DNA of 51,081 bases from Streptosporangium subroseum (GCF_900188345.1 NZ_FZOD01000051.1:28088-79168); one strand, 5' to 3'; positions 1 to 8,269 are shown, counted from the first letter of the stretch. Made by a program: numbers and translations. The notes: generated by a model from the letters alone, not told the origin.

Positions 1-370
1 GCCACGGTCTACAACGGCAACGACCAGAAGGTCGTGGCGTCGGGGTTCACCGATCCTGCGCGTGCGAAGTTCGGGGATGTCGACGGTGACGGTCGCGCGG
101 AGCTGGTGTCCTTCTTCCCCGACGGTACGGTGCACGCCTATCGCAACCGTGGCTGGAGTGACGCCACGGTCTACAACGGCAACGACCAGAAGGTCGTGGC
201 GTCGGGGTTCACCGATCCTTCCACCGCCAAGTTCGGTGACCTCGACGGTGACGGCCGCGCGGAGCTGGTGTCCTTCTTCGGCGACGGCACCGTTCACGCC
301 TACCGCAACCGTGGCTGGAGTGACGCCACGGTCTACAACGGCAACGACCAGAAGATCGTCGCCAGCGGCT
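1..370 (+). repeat. 162-bp near-identical coding repeat, 2.3 copies visible
   Basis: The string GCCACGGTCTACAACGGC recurs at 1, 163 and 325, an exact period of 162 bp (54 codons). Identity between copies is well above what protein selection alone would need, which suggests recent duplication or gene conversion inside the FG-GAP region. Confidence 0.9.
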
Positions 371-381
371 TCGCCCCCTGA
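1..381 (+). CDS. FG-GAP/VCBS-repeat protein, C-terminal fragment
   Basis: The reading frame is open from the first base of the window, so the start and most of the protein lie upstream. The 126 visible residues are tandem 54-residue units, each with a calcium-loop-like D-x-D-x-D-G core (KFGDVDGDGRAELVSF) followed by DGTVHAYRNRGWSD. This is the pattern of FG-GAP/VCBS repeats, which form beta-propeller blades in secreted actinomycete hydrolases and surface proteins. The catalytic or binding domain, if any, is off the left edge. The protein ends in the middle of a repeat at TGA 379-381. The family call is firm for the repeat; the overall function is unknown. Confidence 0.85.
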   Translation, partial: ATVYNGNDQKVVASGFTDPARAKFGDVDGDGRAELVSFFPDGTVHAYRNRGWSDATVYNGNDQKVVASGFTDPSTAKFGDLDGDGRAELVSFFGDGTVHAYRNRGWSDATVYNGNDQKIVASGFAP

Positions 382-587
382 GATCTAAGCCTGCTCCGGT
401 GGTTCCCGGTCCGATCCTCAGGGACGGTACCGGGAACCACCTTCGCAGTTCCCCATCCATCCATGAAAAGCGACATGGATCCCATGAACGGTATGAACGG
501 GCAACCCGCCGGTTCTGTCCTGAACGTTCTCGCCGGGAGCGGTCAGGTGCCTCGAAAAGCTGTTATAGAAGGGAACATGTGGGCGAA

Positions 588-1271
588 ATGTCAGAAATAG
601 TGCTTTTGTCGGATCCTCGGATCCTCGAACTGCGGGTGGAGGAGTGTGGCGAGTCTCTGGTCGATCTCCGTGGAGCGGGGGTGCTCCGCATCGACCCGAG
701 ACTGGCGGACCCAGCGGGCGCCTTCGCGCACCTGCGATCCAGCGTCGCCGGCAGGCTCGTGGCGGCGCAGACCCTGCTCCCGCGAGAGCTCCGGCTTCTT
801 GTCGTGGAGGGATACCGCCCGCCCGCGCTGCAGGAGCAGTACTTCTCCGAGTCCGTCGAAGAACTGCGGGTGCTCCATCCCGACTGGAGCGCCGTACGGC
901 TCCGCCGCGAGGCCGGTCGTTACATCTCCCCGCCGGAGGTGGCGCCACACGTCGCCGGTGCCGCCGTCGACGTGACCCTGTGCACGGACGCGGGGACCGA
1001 ACTGATGATGGGAACGGAGGTCAACGCCACCCCCACCGGCCCCGACGGGGCGTGTTACACGGCGTCGCCGGACATCTCTCGGGAGGCCATGGACAACCGT
1101 CACATCCTGATCACCGCGTTGACGGCGGTGGGTCTGGTGAACTATCCCACCGAGTGGTGGCACTGGTCGTACGGTGACCGCTACTGGGCGTTCATCGCCG
1201 GTGCCCCCCACGCGATATACGGCTTGAGCGGTGGCCCGAGTCTGAACGGCGAGAGCGCTCCGGCCGGGTGA
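588..1271 (+). CDS. D-alanyl-D-alanine dipeptidase, VanX-like (peptidase family M15D)
   Basis: A 227-residue zinc dipeptidase predicted to cleave D-Ala-D-Ala, in peptidoglycan precursor recycling or VanX-like resistance. Zinc and catalytic residues are visible: H121 and D128 in APHVAGAAVD (the HxxGxAxD motif) and E189/H192 in EWWHW; spacings match VanX (116/123 and 181/184). R77 in EGYRP matches the conserved substrate-site Arg. The frame is open further upstream, but homology begins at MSEIVLL. ATG 588 is used here; GTG 579, five bases after GAAGGG, is a serious alternative. No vanH/vanA partner is adjacent, so a housekeeping role is more likely than glycopeptide resistance. No signal peptide is seen, so it should be cytoplasmic. 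Confidence 0.88.
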   Translation: MSEIVLLSDPRILELRVEECGESLVDLRGAGVLRIDPRLADPAGAFAHLRSSVAGRLVAAQTLLPRELRLLVVEGYRPPALQEQYFSESVEELRVLHPDWSAVRLRREAGRYISPPEVAPHVAGAAVDVTLCTDAGTELMMGTEVNATPTGPDGACYTASPDISREAMDNRHILITALTAVGLVNYPTEWWHWSYGDRYWAFIAGAPHAIYGLSGGPSLNGESAPAG

Positions 1272-1873
1272 GGCCCCGCGGGCAGGCGGCGAAACCCCGT
1301 GAGCCGGAGCCCGGTTCACGGGTTCTTCGACGTCTGCCCGCGCGTGAACGCGGTGGAATGTACGGACCGAACGAGGACTTTGTCCTTTTCGCCGGAAATG
1401 GCATGACTCGTTGCCGGTGAGACGGCACCGACGCGAGAAACCGTGACGTCGGCCGTCCTGGGGAAACCGCCGAGTTCCGGAGGGATTGCCGGGTTGAGCC
1501 CCGGGAAGGGTTACTCGAACGTGACCGTTATCACATAACATGTAGGGAATTAGGGTAAGTAGGGCTCGTGTTGAGGCAGGCGTGAACGTGGCAGACGATG
1601 TCGGCATGACCCCGCAGGGCCGGGTCATGTGTAAAGGCATGTGTCAGGACGTGCGTATGAGGGCAATATGCGACATGTGCGCCATGGGTCGCATGTGTCC
1701 AATGCGCTGAATTTTGCCCCCTGTCCGTTCCCTCCTTAAGGCCCGAAACCATGACCTGCACCGCGGACCATCTCATTCTGCGCCGTCTGAGCCATCTCCC
1801 TTTCCACCCCGGCATGCGCTAGCCGTTCCCTGTCTGAGGTCTTTTCTGAGCTCCATTGACGTTGGGAACAGCT
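1272..1873. other. 600-bp gap upstream of metN
   Basis: No convincing gene. The stretch 1540-1740 has lower GC than its surroundings and carries four CATGTG words (about 1625, 1638, 1674, 1690) plus related TATGCG/CATGGG words. I searched for the SAM-I and SAM-IV riboswitch cores expected before methionine genes and did not find their conserved strings. The metN promoter and any methionine-responsive control must lie here but cannot be placed. Confidence 0.5.
1278..1341 (+). terminator. Nested inverted repeat after the dipeptidase gene
   Basis: Outer arms GCGGGCAG (1278-1285) and CTGCCCGC (1334-1341) enclose a second complementary pair (CCCGTGA/TCACGGG). It starts seven bases after the stop codon, as expected for a GC-rich terminator, but there is no U-tract. 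Confidence 0.4.
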
Positions 1874-2896
1874 GTGATTGATGTGTCGGGCCTGAGAAAG
1901 GTCTATCGAGATCGGGGTCGCGAGGTGGTCGCCATCGACGGCGTCGACCTTCATGTCCGCGAAGGTGAGATCTTCGGCGTGCTCGGGCAGAGCGGCGCCG
2001 GCAAGAGCACCCTGCTGCGCTGCGTGAACCTCCTGGAGCGCCCCACCGCGGGCACCGTCTCCGTGGCGGGACAGGAGCTGACCAGGCTGGGAGAGAGCGA
2101 TCTCCGCCGGGCCCGGCAGCGGATCGGGATGATCCACCAGCATTTTGCGCTGCTGTCCTCCCGTACGGTCGCAGGGAACGTGGCGTTTCCCCTTGAGGTG
2201 ATGGGAGTCGAGAAGGCGGAGCGCGCCAGGCGCGTCGCCGAGCTGCTGGAGCTGGTCGGTCTGGCGGACAAGGCCGGGACGCATCCCGCGCAGTTGTCCG
2301 GCGGGCAGAAACAGCGGGTCGGCATCGCCCGCGCACTGGCCGGGAACCCCTCGGTCCTGCTGTCGGACGAGGCCACCTCGGCGCTCGACCCGGGCACCAC
2401 GCAGTCGATCCTGGCCCTGCTCAAGAGGCTCAACCGGGAGCTCGGCCTGACCATCCTGCTGATCACCCACGAGATGAACGTCATCAAGTCGATCTGCGAC
2501 TCGGCCGCCATCATGCGCGACGGCCTGATCGAGGAGTCCGGGGCCATTCCCGAGCTGATCGCCAAGCCCGGATCCCGGCTCACCGCGGAGCTGTTCCCCC
2601 TTCCCGCGCCGGAGCCCGGCACCGTCACGATCACCTTCACCGGGCAGGCCGACGAACCCGTGGTGTCGCAGATGGTCCGCAAGTTCGACGTGGACGTGAA
2701 CATCCTCGGCGGGGTCCTGGAGGAGGTGGCCGGGGTCTCGGCCGGGCGCCTGCGCCTGCGTCTCACCGGCGCCGAGCGCGCCGCCGCCCTCACCTACCTG
2801 TCCGAGCGCGGCCTGCTGGTCGAGGAGGCCCCGGCGGCCGAGCGGGCCGGCGCATCCGGCATTTCGGTCACGTCGCAGGTGGAGGAGATCGCATGA
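1874..2896 (+). CDS. metN: Methionine ABC transporter ATP-binding protein
   Basis: A 340-residue ATPase that powers uptake of methionine (D and L). Walker A is GQSGAGKST (about 38-46), the signature LSGGQKQRVGIARAL and Walker B VLLSDEATSALD. The C-terminal ~80 residues (about 255-330) form the NIL/ACT-like domain that in MetN binds methionine and shuts transport off. GTG 1874 is chosen because MIDVSGLRKVY matches the family N-terminus and GGGA sits six bases upstream; a TTG at 1856 would add six residues. The stop overlaps the metI start by 4 bp (ATGA), and metQ follows, giving the complete metNIQ set. Confidence 0.93.
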   Translation: MIDVSGLRKVYRDRGREVVAIDGVDLHVREGEIFGVLGQSGAGKSTLLRCVNLLERPTAGTVSVAGQELTRLGESDLRRARQRIGMIHQHFALLSSRTVAGNVAFPLEVMGVEKAERARRVAELLELVGLADKAGTHPAQLSGGQKQRVGIARALAGNPSVLLSDEATSALDPGTTQSILALLKRLNRELGLTILLITHEMNVIKSICDSAAIMRDGLIEESGAIPELIAKPGSRLTAELFPLPAPEPGTVTITFTGQADEPVVSQMVRKFDVDVNILGGVLEEVAGVSAGRLRLRLTGAERAAALTYLSERGLLVEEAPAAERAGASGISVTSQVEEIA

Positions 2897-3549
2897 CCTG
2901 GGACGAGATGGCTCCGCTGCTCGTGGAGTCGACGCTGCAGACCGCCCAGATGATCCTGCTGTCCACCCTGTTCACGGTGCTGATCGGGCTGCCGCTCGGG
3001 GTGGCGCTGGTCGTCACCGACAGGGGCGGGCTGTTCCCCTCGCCGACGCTGAACCGGGTGCTGGGAGTGATCGTCAACATCGGCCGCTCGCTGCCGTTCA
3101 TCGTCCTGATGATCGCGGTCATCCCGCTGACCAGGCTGATCGTGGGCACCACCATCGGCACCATCGCCTCGGTGGTCCCGCTGACGCTCGGCGCCGCGCC
3201 GTTCTTCGCCCGGCTGGTGGAGACCGCGCTGCGCGAGGTCGGCAGGGACAAGGTGCAGGCGGCCCAGGCCATGGGCGCCAGCCGTACGACCATCGTGAAC
3301 AAGGTCCTGCTGCCCGAGGCGATGGCCGGCCTGGTCGCGGGGCTCACCGTGACCGTGGTCGCGCTGATCTCCTACTCGGCGATGGCCGGGGCGATCGGCG
3401 GCGGGGGGCTCGGAGACCTGGCCATCCGCTACGGCTACCAGCGCTTCGAGACCACCCTCATGGTGATCACCGTCATCGTGCTGATCGCGATCGTCCAGCT
3501 CGTACAGACCCTGGGCGACGTCGTCGCCCGCCGTCTCGCACGTCACTGA
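2893..3549 (+). CDS. metI: Methionine ABC transporter permease
   Basis: A 218-residue inner-membrane permease of the MetI type with about five hydrophobic helices. The cytoplasmic coupling loop is visible as QAAQAMGASRTTIVNKVLLP, the EAA-like motif that docks onto MetN. Start ATG 2893 overlaps the metN stop, indicating translational coupling. Length matches the family (about 215-225 residues). Confidence 0.93.
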   Translation: MTWDEMAPLLVESTLQTAQMILLSTLFTVLIGLPLGVALVVTDRGGLFPSPTLNRVLGVIVNIGRSLPFIVLMIAVIPLTRLIVGTTIGTIASVVPLTLGAAPFFARLVETALREVGRDKVQAAQAMGASRTTIVNKVLLPEAMAGLVAGLTVTVVALISYSAMAGAIGGGGLGDLAIRYGYQRFETTLMVITVIVLIAIVQLVQTLGDVVARRLARH

Positions 3550-3634
3550 CCCTTTTTCGCTCGAGAGGCCGCCGCCGTGAACGGGGCCTCCGTCCGCCTA
3601 CCCGGAATGTTTTCTCATCCCTAAGGAGCACACC

Positions 3635-4483
3635 GTGCGTAAATTCTCTGCGATCGCGTCCGTCGCGACCGCGCTGGTCCTGGCGCTCGCCGCCTGCGGA
3701 TCGTCCGAACCCGCCACCAGCGCCGACGCGACGGCCGCCCCCTCGGCCTCGGCTCAGGAGGTGCTCAAGGTCGGCGTCAGCCCCATCCCGCACGCGGTGA
3801 TCCTGAAGTTCGTCAAGGACAACCTCGCCGCCAAGGAGGGGCTCAACCTGGAGATCATCGACTTCGCCGACTACGTGCAGCCCAACGTGCAGCTCGACGA
3901 GGGCCAGCTTGACGCCAACTACTTCCAGCACAGGCCCTACCTGGACGACTTCAACGCCTCCAAGGGCACCAAGCTGACCTTTGTCCAGGCGGTCCACCTG
4001 GAGCCGCTGGGCCTCTACTCCAAGAAGATCACCGACGCCGCCTCGCTGGGTCAGGGCGCGACCGTCGCCCTGCCGAACGACGCCACCAACCTGGGCAGGG
4101 CGCTGAAGCTGCTGGCCGACAACTCCCTGATCACCCTGAAGGAGGGCGTCGGCATCGCGGCCACCGAGCGCGACGTGACCGGCAACCCCAAGGACCTGAA
4201 GTTCCAGCCGCTGGAGGCCGCGCAGCTGCCCCGCTCGCTGGAGGACGTGGACGCGGCCGTGATCAACGGCAACTACGCGCTGGAGAGCGGCCTCAACCCC
4301 GCCGACGACGCGCTGGTACTGGAGAAGGCCGAAGGCAACCCCTACTCCAATGGCCTGGTGGTGAAGGCCGGAAACGAGAAGGACCCGCGCGTGGTCAAAC
4401 TCGCCAAGCTGCTCGCCGGCCCCGAGGTGAAGCAGTTCATCGAGCAGACGTACAAGGGCGCGGTCATTTCCGCGACGAGCTGA
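3635..4483 (+). CDS. metQ: Methionine-binding lipoprotein, NlpA/MetQ family
   Basis: A 282-residue substrate-binding lipoprotein. The N-terminus is a lipoprotein signal peptide ending in LALAAC with C21 as the lipidated residue, followed by an Ala/Ser/Thr-rich linker. The mature part begins LKVGVSPIPHA and contains the NlpA-family core around DYVQPNVQLDEGQLDANYFQ. The start is GTG 3635 with AAGGAG seven bases upstream. It lies 85 bp after metI and completes the importer. The last eight codons and the stop are copied just downstream (see the repeat at 4461). Confidence 0.93.
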   Translation: MRKFSAIASVATALVLALAACGSSEPATSADATAAPSASAQEVLKVGVSPIPHAVILKFVKDNLAAKEGLNLEIIDFADYVQPNVQLDEGQLDANYFQHRPYLDDFNASKGTKLTFVQAVHLEPLGLYSKKITDAASLGQGATVALPNDATNLGRALKLLADNSLITLKEGVGIAATERDVTGNPKDLKFQPLEAAQLPRSLEDVDAAVINGNYALESGLNPADDALVLEKAEGNPYSNGLVVKAGNEKDPRVVKLAKLLAGPEVKQFIEQTYKGAVISATS

Positions 4484-4510
4484 CACGGTCATTTCCGCCT
4501 CAAGCTGATA
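4461..4510 (+). repeat. 25-bp duplication of the metQ 3' end including its stop
   Basis: CGGTCATTTCCGC occurs at 4461 and again at 4486, exactly 25 bp apart, and the match continues imperfectly through AGCTGA in both copies. The first copy holds the real metQ stop codon; the second is non-coding. Confidence 0.85.
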
Positions 4511-4681
4511 ATCGACGGGCCACAGCAGTGATCTTTTCGGTAATCTTCCGGTTTGTCGGGAAAGATTTCTGATTTGATCATTGGTGTGGCCTCGTCTTTT
4601 AAGCGAGTTTCAAGTGGTTGTCAATCGCTTGGTCATACAACGGGGGTGTCAGAAACCTCACCCCCGAGAGGCTCCTCAAAA

Positions 4682-5302
4682 ATGAGAATCACCACCCGAG
4701 TCATGGTGGGCGCCGGCGCGGCCGCCCTCATCGCGGTAGGCGCTCCGGTTGCGGCCAACGCCACCGTCGCGACCCCCCCGGTGCCCGGAACGGTTCCCGG
4801 CACGGTCGTCAGCGTGATCCCCCACTCCCCGGTCTCCTTCGACGCGTGGGGGCCGTACTCCTCCCGTGACGGCAAGGCGAAGGCCTGGGGCAAGGTCTCA
4901 GTGCAGAAGAAGTCGCACAAGCAGTGGTACTGGAAGACGGAGTACAAGGTCGTCAAGGTGTGCAAGTGGCACGACGGCGAGAAGAAGTGCCGCTTCGTCA
5001 AGAAGCCGTACAAGAAGCACGCGTGGAAGTGGGTCCACGAGTACAACTACACCGTCAGCAGCACGCTCAAGAACTCCAAGTGGTGGGGTGACCCCAAGTA
5101 CCGCTGTGCGTGGGAGACCTTCAAGGTCGTGAACTTCAACGGTTCGACCTCGTTCAAGAGCTTCAAGAACTGCGGCAAGTCCACCGCGTCCTACTCCTTC
5201 AGCGGCACGAACGTCAAGGACATCGACGTTCAGGTGGGCCGGGGCACCTCGAGTGAGCCGAAGGGTTACCGTAGCGGCTGGCAGTCCGTCTACAGCGCCT
5301 GA
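4682..5302 (+). CDS. Small secreted basic protein, function unknown
   Basis: A 206-residue protein starting MRITTRVMVGAG with a Sec signal peptide ending near VAANA (about residue 28). The mature part is rich in Lys, Trp, Tyr and Ser (KKSHKQWYWKTEYKVVKVC; KKPYKKHAWKWVHEYNY) and has four Cys, in KVCKWHDGEKKC, YRCAW and FKNCG, that could form two disulfides. ATG 4682 is chosen because it begins the signal peptide; the frame is open upstream to about 4553. The preceding AT-richer stretch (4495-4680) probably holds its promoter. The high positive charge and aromatic content suggest binding to cell-wall polyanions, which is inference only. No known family is recognised. Confidence 0.75.
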   Translation: MRITTRVMVGAGAAALIAVGAPVAANATVATPPVPGTVPGTVVSVIPHSPVSFDAWGPYSSRDGKAKAWGKVSVQKKSHKQWYWKTEYKVVKVCKWHDGEKKCRFVKKPYKKHAWKWVHEYNYTVSSTLKNSKWWGDPKYRCAWETFKVVNFNGSTSFKSFKNCGKSTASYSFSGTNVKDIDVQVGRGTSSEPKGYRSGWQSVYSA

Positions 5303-5396
5303 CCGTAAGCACTCTTCACAGCTCCTGATCAACTCGCAGGCACCCTCGATCCGCCTGCGGCCGTCATCTGGCACGTAATGGGATCCATCCCCGAAT

Positions 5397-5430
5397 GCAG
5401 GGCCGTGACCTCTTGAGGTCGCGGCCCTGC
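5397..5430 (+). terminator. Strong hairpin terminator
   Basis: GCAGGGCCGTGACC and GGTCGCGGCCCTGC pair over 14 positions with one A-G mismatch and a six-base loop, about 95 bp after the secreted protein gene and upstream of the fadD-like promoter. No U-tract, as is common in high-GC actinomycetes. Confidence 0.75.
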
Positions 5431-5445
5431 CGTGTGAGCGGGCAC

Positions 5446-5481
5446 TTCTCACCGAACATCAAACCGAGTAATGTTCGGTTT
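5446..5481 (+). promoter_or_regulatory. Candidate leaderless promoter with overlapping palindromic operator
   Basis: TTCTCA (5446-5451), a 17-bp spacer and TAATGT (5469-5474) look like a housekeeping promoter; the predicted transcription start falls one or two bases before ATG 5483. Two inverted repeats overlap it: ACCGAACAT/ATGTTCGGT (5451-5459 and 5471-5479, perfect 9-bp arms) and AAACCGA/TCGGTTT (5461-5467 and 5475-5481). This is the geometry of a TetR-type operator covering the -10 element. Confidence 0.55.
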
Positions 5482-5482
5482 C

Positions 5483-7018
5483 ATGCACCCCGGAGCCATC
5501 GCGGCACTGCTGCCGGACAAGCCCGCTGTGATCATGGCGAGTTCAGGGAAGGTCGTGACCTTCCGGGAGCTGGACGAGGAGTCCAACCGGCTCGCCCACC
5601 TGTTCCGCGCCGCGGGACTCCGGCCCGGTGACCACATCGCCTTCATGCTGGAGAACCATCCGCTGTTCCTGGCGGTCGCGTGGGCGGCGCACCGCTCGGG
5701 CCTGTACTACACGGCGATCAGCTCGCGGCTGAAGACCGACGAGCTCGCCTACATCGTGGACAACTGCGAGGCCCGGGTCTTCATCTCCTCCGTCGCTCTG
5801 GCCGATGTGGCCACCTCGATCGCGGACGTGACGCCGAAGGTCGAGCTCAGGCTCATGCTGGACGGCGTCGCCCCCGGATTCGCCTCCTACGAGGAGGCGG
5901 TGGCCGCCCATCCGGTCACGCCCCTCGACGACGAGTGCCAGGGCATGGACATGCTCTACTCCTCCGGAACCACCGGGCGGCCCAAGGGCGTCAAGCCCAC
6001 GCTCTCCCAGGCGCCGCTGGACACGCCGGGAGCGCTGCTGCAGCTCATCCAGTTCCTGTTCGCGCCGTCGGCCGACAGCGTTTATCTCTCCACGGCGCCG
6101 CTCTACCACGCGGCCCCGCTGCGCTACTGCATGAGCATGCAGCGCATGGGCGTGACGCTCGTGGTCATGGAGAGATTCGACCCGGAGCAGGCACTCGCGC
6201 TGATCGAGAAGTACGGCGTCACCCACTCGCAGTGGGTGCCGACCATGTTCATCAAGATGCTCAAGCTGCCCGGGGAGATCCGCGAGCGGTACGACCTCTC
6301 ATCGCTGACGTGTGCGATCCACGCCGCCGCCCCCTGCCCGGTTCCGGTCAAGGAACAGATGATCGAGTGGTGGGGCCCGATCATCCACGAGTACTACGCG
6401 GGCACCGAGGGCAACTGCTTCCTCTACGTCGGCTCCGAGGACTGGCTCAAGCACAGGGGCACGGTCGGCCGCCCGCTGCTCGGCGTCACCCACATCTGCG
6501 ACGAGGACGGCAACGAGCTGCCGCCCCGCGAGCACGGCACCGTCTACTTCGCGGACGGCCCCCGGTTCGCCTACCACGGTGACGAGGACAAGACGAAGGC
6601 CTCGCAGGACCCGCGGGGCCGGGGCTGGACCACCCTCGGCGACATCGGCTACGTCGACGAGGAGGGCTTCCTCTACCTCACCGACCGGCGCTCCTACATG
6701 ATCATCTCTGGCGGGGTGAACATATACCCGCAGGAGGCGGAGAACATCCTCTCGATCCACCCGAAGGTGGCGGACGTGGCGGTCTTCGGCATCCCCGACG
6801 AGGAGATGGGCGAGCAGGTCAAAGCCGTCGTCCAGCCCGTCTCCATGGACCTGGCCGGCCCCGGGCTGGAGGCAGAGCTGATCGAGTACTGCCGCTCCCG
6901 GCTGGCGCCCTACAAGTGCCCGAAGTCGATCGACTTCCGTGAGGAGCTGCCCCGGCAGCCCACGGGCAAGCTCTACAAGCGCCTTCTCCGCGACGAGTAC
7001 TGGCCCGCCAAGCCCTGA
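5483..7018 (+). CDS. Acyl-CoA synthetase (AMP-forming fatty-acid-CoA ligase)
   Basis: A 511-residue enzyme of the adenylate-forming ANL superfamily. It activates a carboxylic acid as the acyl-AMP and transfers it to CoA. The P-loop-like A3 motif YSSGTTGRPKG is at residues 159-169, followed by YYAGTEGN (A5), TLGDIGYVDEEGFLYLTDR (A7/A8) and the catalytic Lys in PTGKLYKRLLRDEYW (A10). ATG 5483 (MHPGAIAALLPDKPAV) is preferred over ATG 5471 because close relatives begin with this string and because a promoter places the transcript start there. The acid used is not predictable; medium or long-chain fatty acids or sterol side chains are likely. The gene stands alone and converges with the oxidoreductase downstream. 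Confidence 0.88.
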   Translation: MHPGAIAALLPDKPAVIMASSGKVVTFRELDEESNRLAHLFRAAGLRPGDHIAFMLENHPLFLAVAWAAHRSGLYYTAISSRLKTDELAYIVDNCEARVFISSVALADVATSIADVTPKVELRLMLDGVAPGFASYEEAVAAHPVTPLDDECQGMDMLYSSGTTGRPKGVKPTLSQAPLDTPGALLQLIQFLFAPSADSVYLSTAPLYHAAPLRYCMSMQRMGVTLVVMERFDPEQALALIEKYGVTHSQWVPTMFIKMLKLPGEIRERYDLSSLTCAIHAAAPCPVPVKEQMIEWWGPIIHEYYAGTEGNCFLYVGSEDWLKHRGTVGRPLLGVTHICDEDGNELPPREHGTVYFADGPRFAYHGDEDKTKASQDPRGRGWTTLGDIGYVDEEGFLYLTDRRSYMIISGGVNIYPQEAENILSIHPKVADVAVFGIPDEEMGEQVKAVVQPVSMDLAGPGLEAELIEYCRSRLAPYKCPKSIDFREELPRQPTGKLYKRLLRDEYWPAKP

Positions 7019-7158
7019 AGAAGATTTCCCGGCGACTTCCGGCCGCCGGACGCACCCCTTTCCCGCGTCCTTGGCCACGTCGATCGCACACACGCGATCC
7101 ACGGGTATGTCACCCGCCGGCTGTTACACGGCGTCATGGATGGGTTGCGCGGAATGGC

Positions 7159-8166
7159 TCACTCTGTGGCATCGGCCATGACGAGAATCTTTCCGCGCAC
7201 ATGGGTGTGCACGAGATCGGCATAGGCCCGCGCAGCCTCTTCCAGCGGATACCGCCGACTGATGGTGGCAGGCAGGAAACCGGCCATGGCCTGTGCCGCC
7301 AGCTCATCCAGGTCTGCGGGGCCCGCTGCGCTGTAGACGGTGCGCACCGTCAGGTCGGCGCGGTCGAATGCGGAGGGCTCGGGGCTGGGAAAGGCGACGT
7401 TGAGCAGGTGACCGCCCGGCCTGATGGCGTCGCTTGCCTTGACAAGGATGGGGCCGGGCAGGGCGAGGTTGACCATGGCGTCGACGCCGCCGGGGTGGCG
7501 CCGCAGCGTCTCGGCGACGGTATCGACCGTCCGGTAGTCGATCACCTCGGTCGCGCCCAGGTCGCGGACGTATTCGTCGTCCTCGGGGATCGCGGTGGCG
7601 ATCACATATACCTTGGCGGCGGCCAGCAATGGGACCACGGCGCCGCCGACCCCGCCCGCGGCGCCGGTCACCAGAACCCGTTCACCCGCCTCGAACCGGC
7701 CCGCGCGGACCACGGCAAGCGCGGTCAGCCCAGGTATCGGCAGGCTGGCCGCATGGTCGGCGGCCAAGCCGTCCGGGCGCCGGGCGATGGCGGGGGTGTC
7801 GGCCTCGAAGACCGCGTAGTCGGCCATGGCGCCGGTGGTCAGGGATGGCGGGGTGGACAGCATCGCGGCGATCGCCGGCGTCGCGCGCGGCAGCCCGACC
7901 CCGAATACCTCGTCACCCCGCGTGAACCGGGTCACGTCCGGGCCGACCTCGGTAACCGTGCCGGCGAAGTCGCTGCCCGGCACGTGGGGGAACGTCAAGG
8001 GGGTCAGCTCGCGCAACACCCCGCTGAGGGTTCGCAGGTCGGCGGGGTTGACGGCTACGGCGCGGATGCGGACCTGGATCTGGCCGAGGCCGGGCCGTGG
8101 AACGGGGACATCCTCGATGGTCAGGGCCTCTGGCGGGCCGTACTGCTTCGCGACGACTGCTCTCAT
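7159..8166 (-). CDS. NADPH:quinone-reductase-like medium-chain oxidoreductase
   Basis: A 335-residue zinc-independent alcohol dehydrogenase-like protein (MDR superfamily, quinone oxidoreductase branch). The N-terminal GroES-like domain runs to about residue 120 (VPGSDFAGTVTEVGPDV), followed by a Rossmann fold with VTGAAGGVGGAV as the NADPH-binding loop. The catalytic-zinc Cys is absent, as usual in this branch. The start ATG at 8166 has GGAAGG six bases upstream; the adjacent ATG at 8169 is the alternative. It is divergent from a TetR gene with paired operators between them, so it is probably the regulator's target and may reduce a toxic quinone or enone. Confidence 0.85.
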   Translation of the reverse strand: MRAVVAKQYGPPEALTIEDVPVPRPGLGQIQVRIRAVAVNPADLRTLSGVLRELTPLTFPHVPGSDFAGTVTEVGPDVTRFTRGDEVFGVGLPRATPAIAAMLSTPPSLTTGAMADYAVFEADTPAIARRPDGLAADHAASLPIPGLTALAVVRAGRFEAGERVLVTGAAGGVGGAVVPLLAAAKVYVIATAIPEDDEYVRDLGATEVIDYRTVDTVAETLRRHPGGVDAMVNLALPGPILVKASDAIRPGGHLLNVAFPSPEPSAFDRADLTVRTVYSAAGPADLDELAAQAMAGFLPATISRRYPLEEAARAYADLVHTHVRGKILVMADATE

Positions 8167-8196
8167 CATCAACCTTCCACGGACGCCAACGTAAGT

Positions 8197-8248
8197 TGAC
8201 CGAATGGTCATTTTGGAGACCGTACCACGCAAGATGACCGCATGGTCA
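8197..8248. promoter_or_regulatory. Twin TetR operators in the divergent promoter
   Basis: Two copies of the palindrome TGACCGNATGGTCA lie at 8197-8210 and 8235-8248, centres 38 bp apart, between the divergent genes. A -10-like TAGTCT (8257-8262) stands seven bases before the tetR ATG at 8270, implying a leaderless tetR transcript with one operator over its -35 region. Confidence 0.75.
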
Positions 8249-8269
8249 AGTTGGGCTAGTCTGGGGCCC

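Noticed and set aside
588..1271. VanX-type glycopeptide resistance locus
   Set aside because: No vanH, vanA ligase or vanRS genes nearby; a lone dipeptidase is common in actinomycetes.
1531..1815. His-rich minus-strand frame upstream of metN
   Set aside because: The His codons come from the CATGTG word cluster; no start signal or family supports a gene.
1272..1873. SAM riboswitch before metNIQ
   Set aside because: None of the conserved SAM-I or SAM-IV core strings could be found on either strand.
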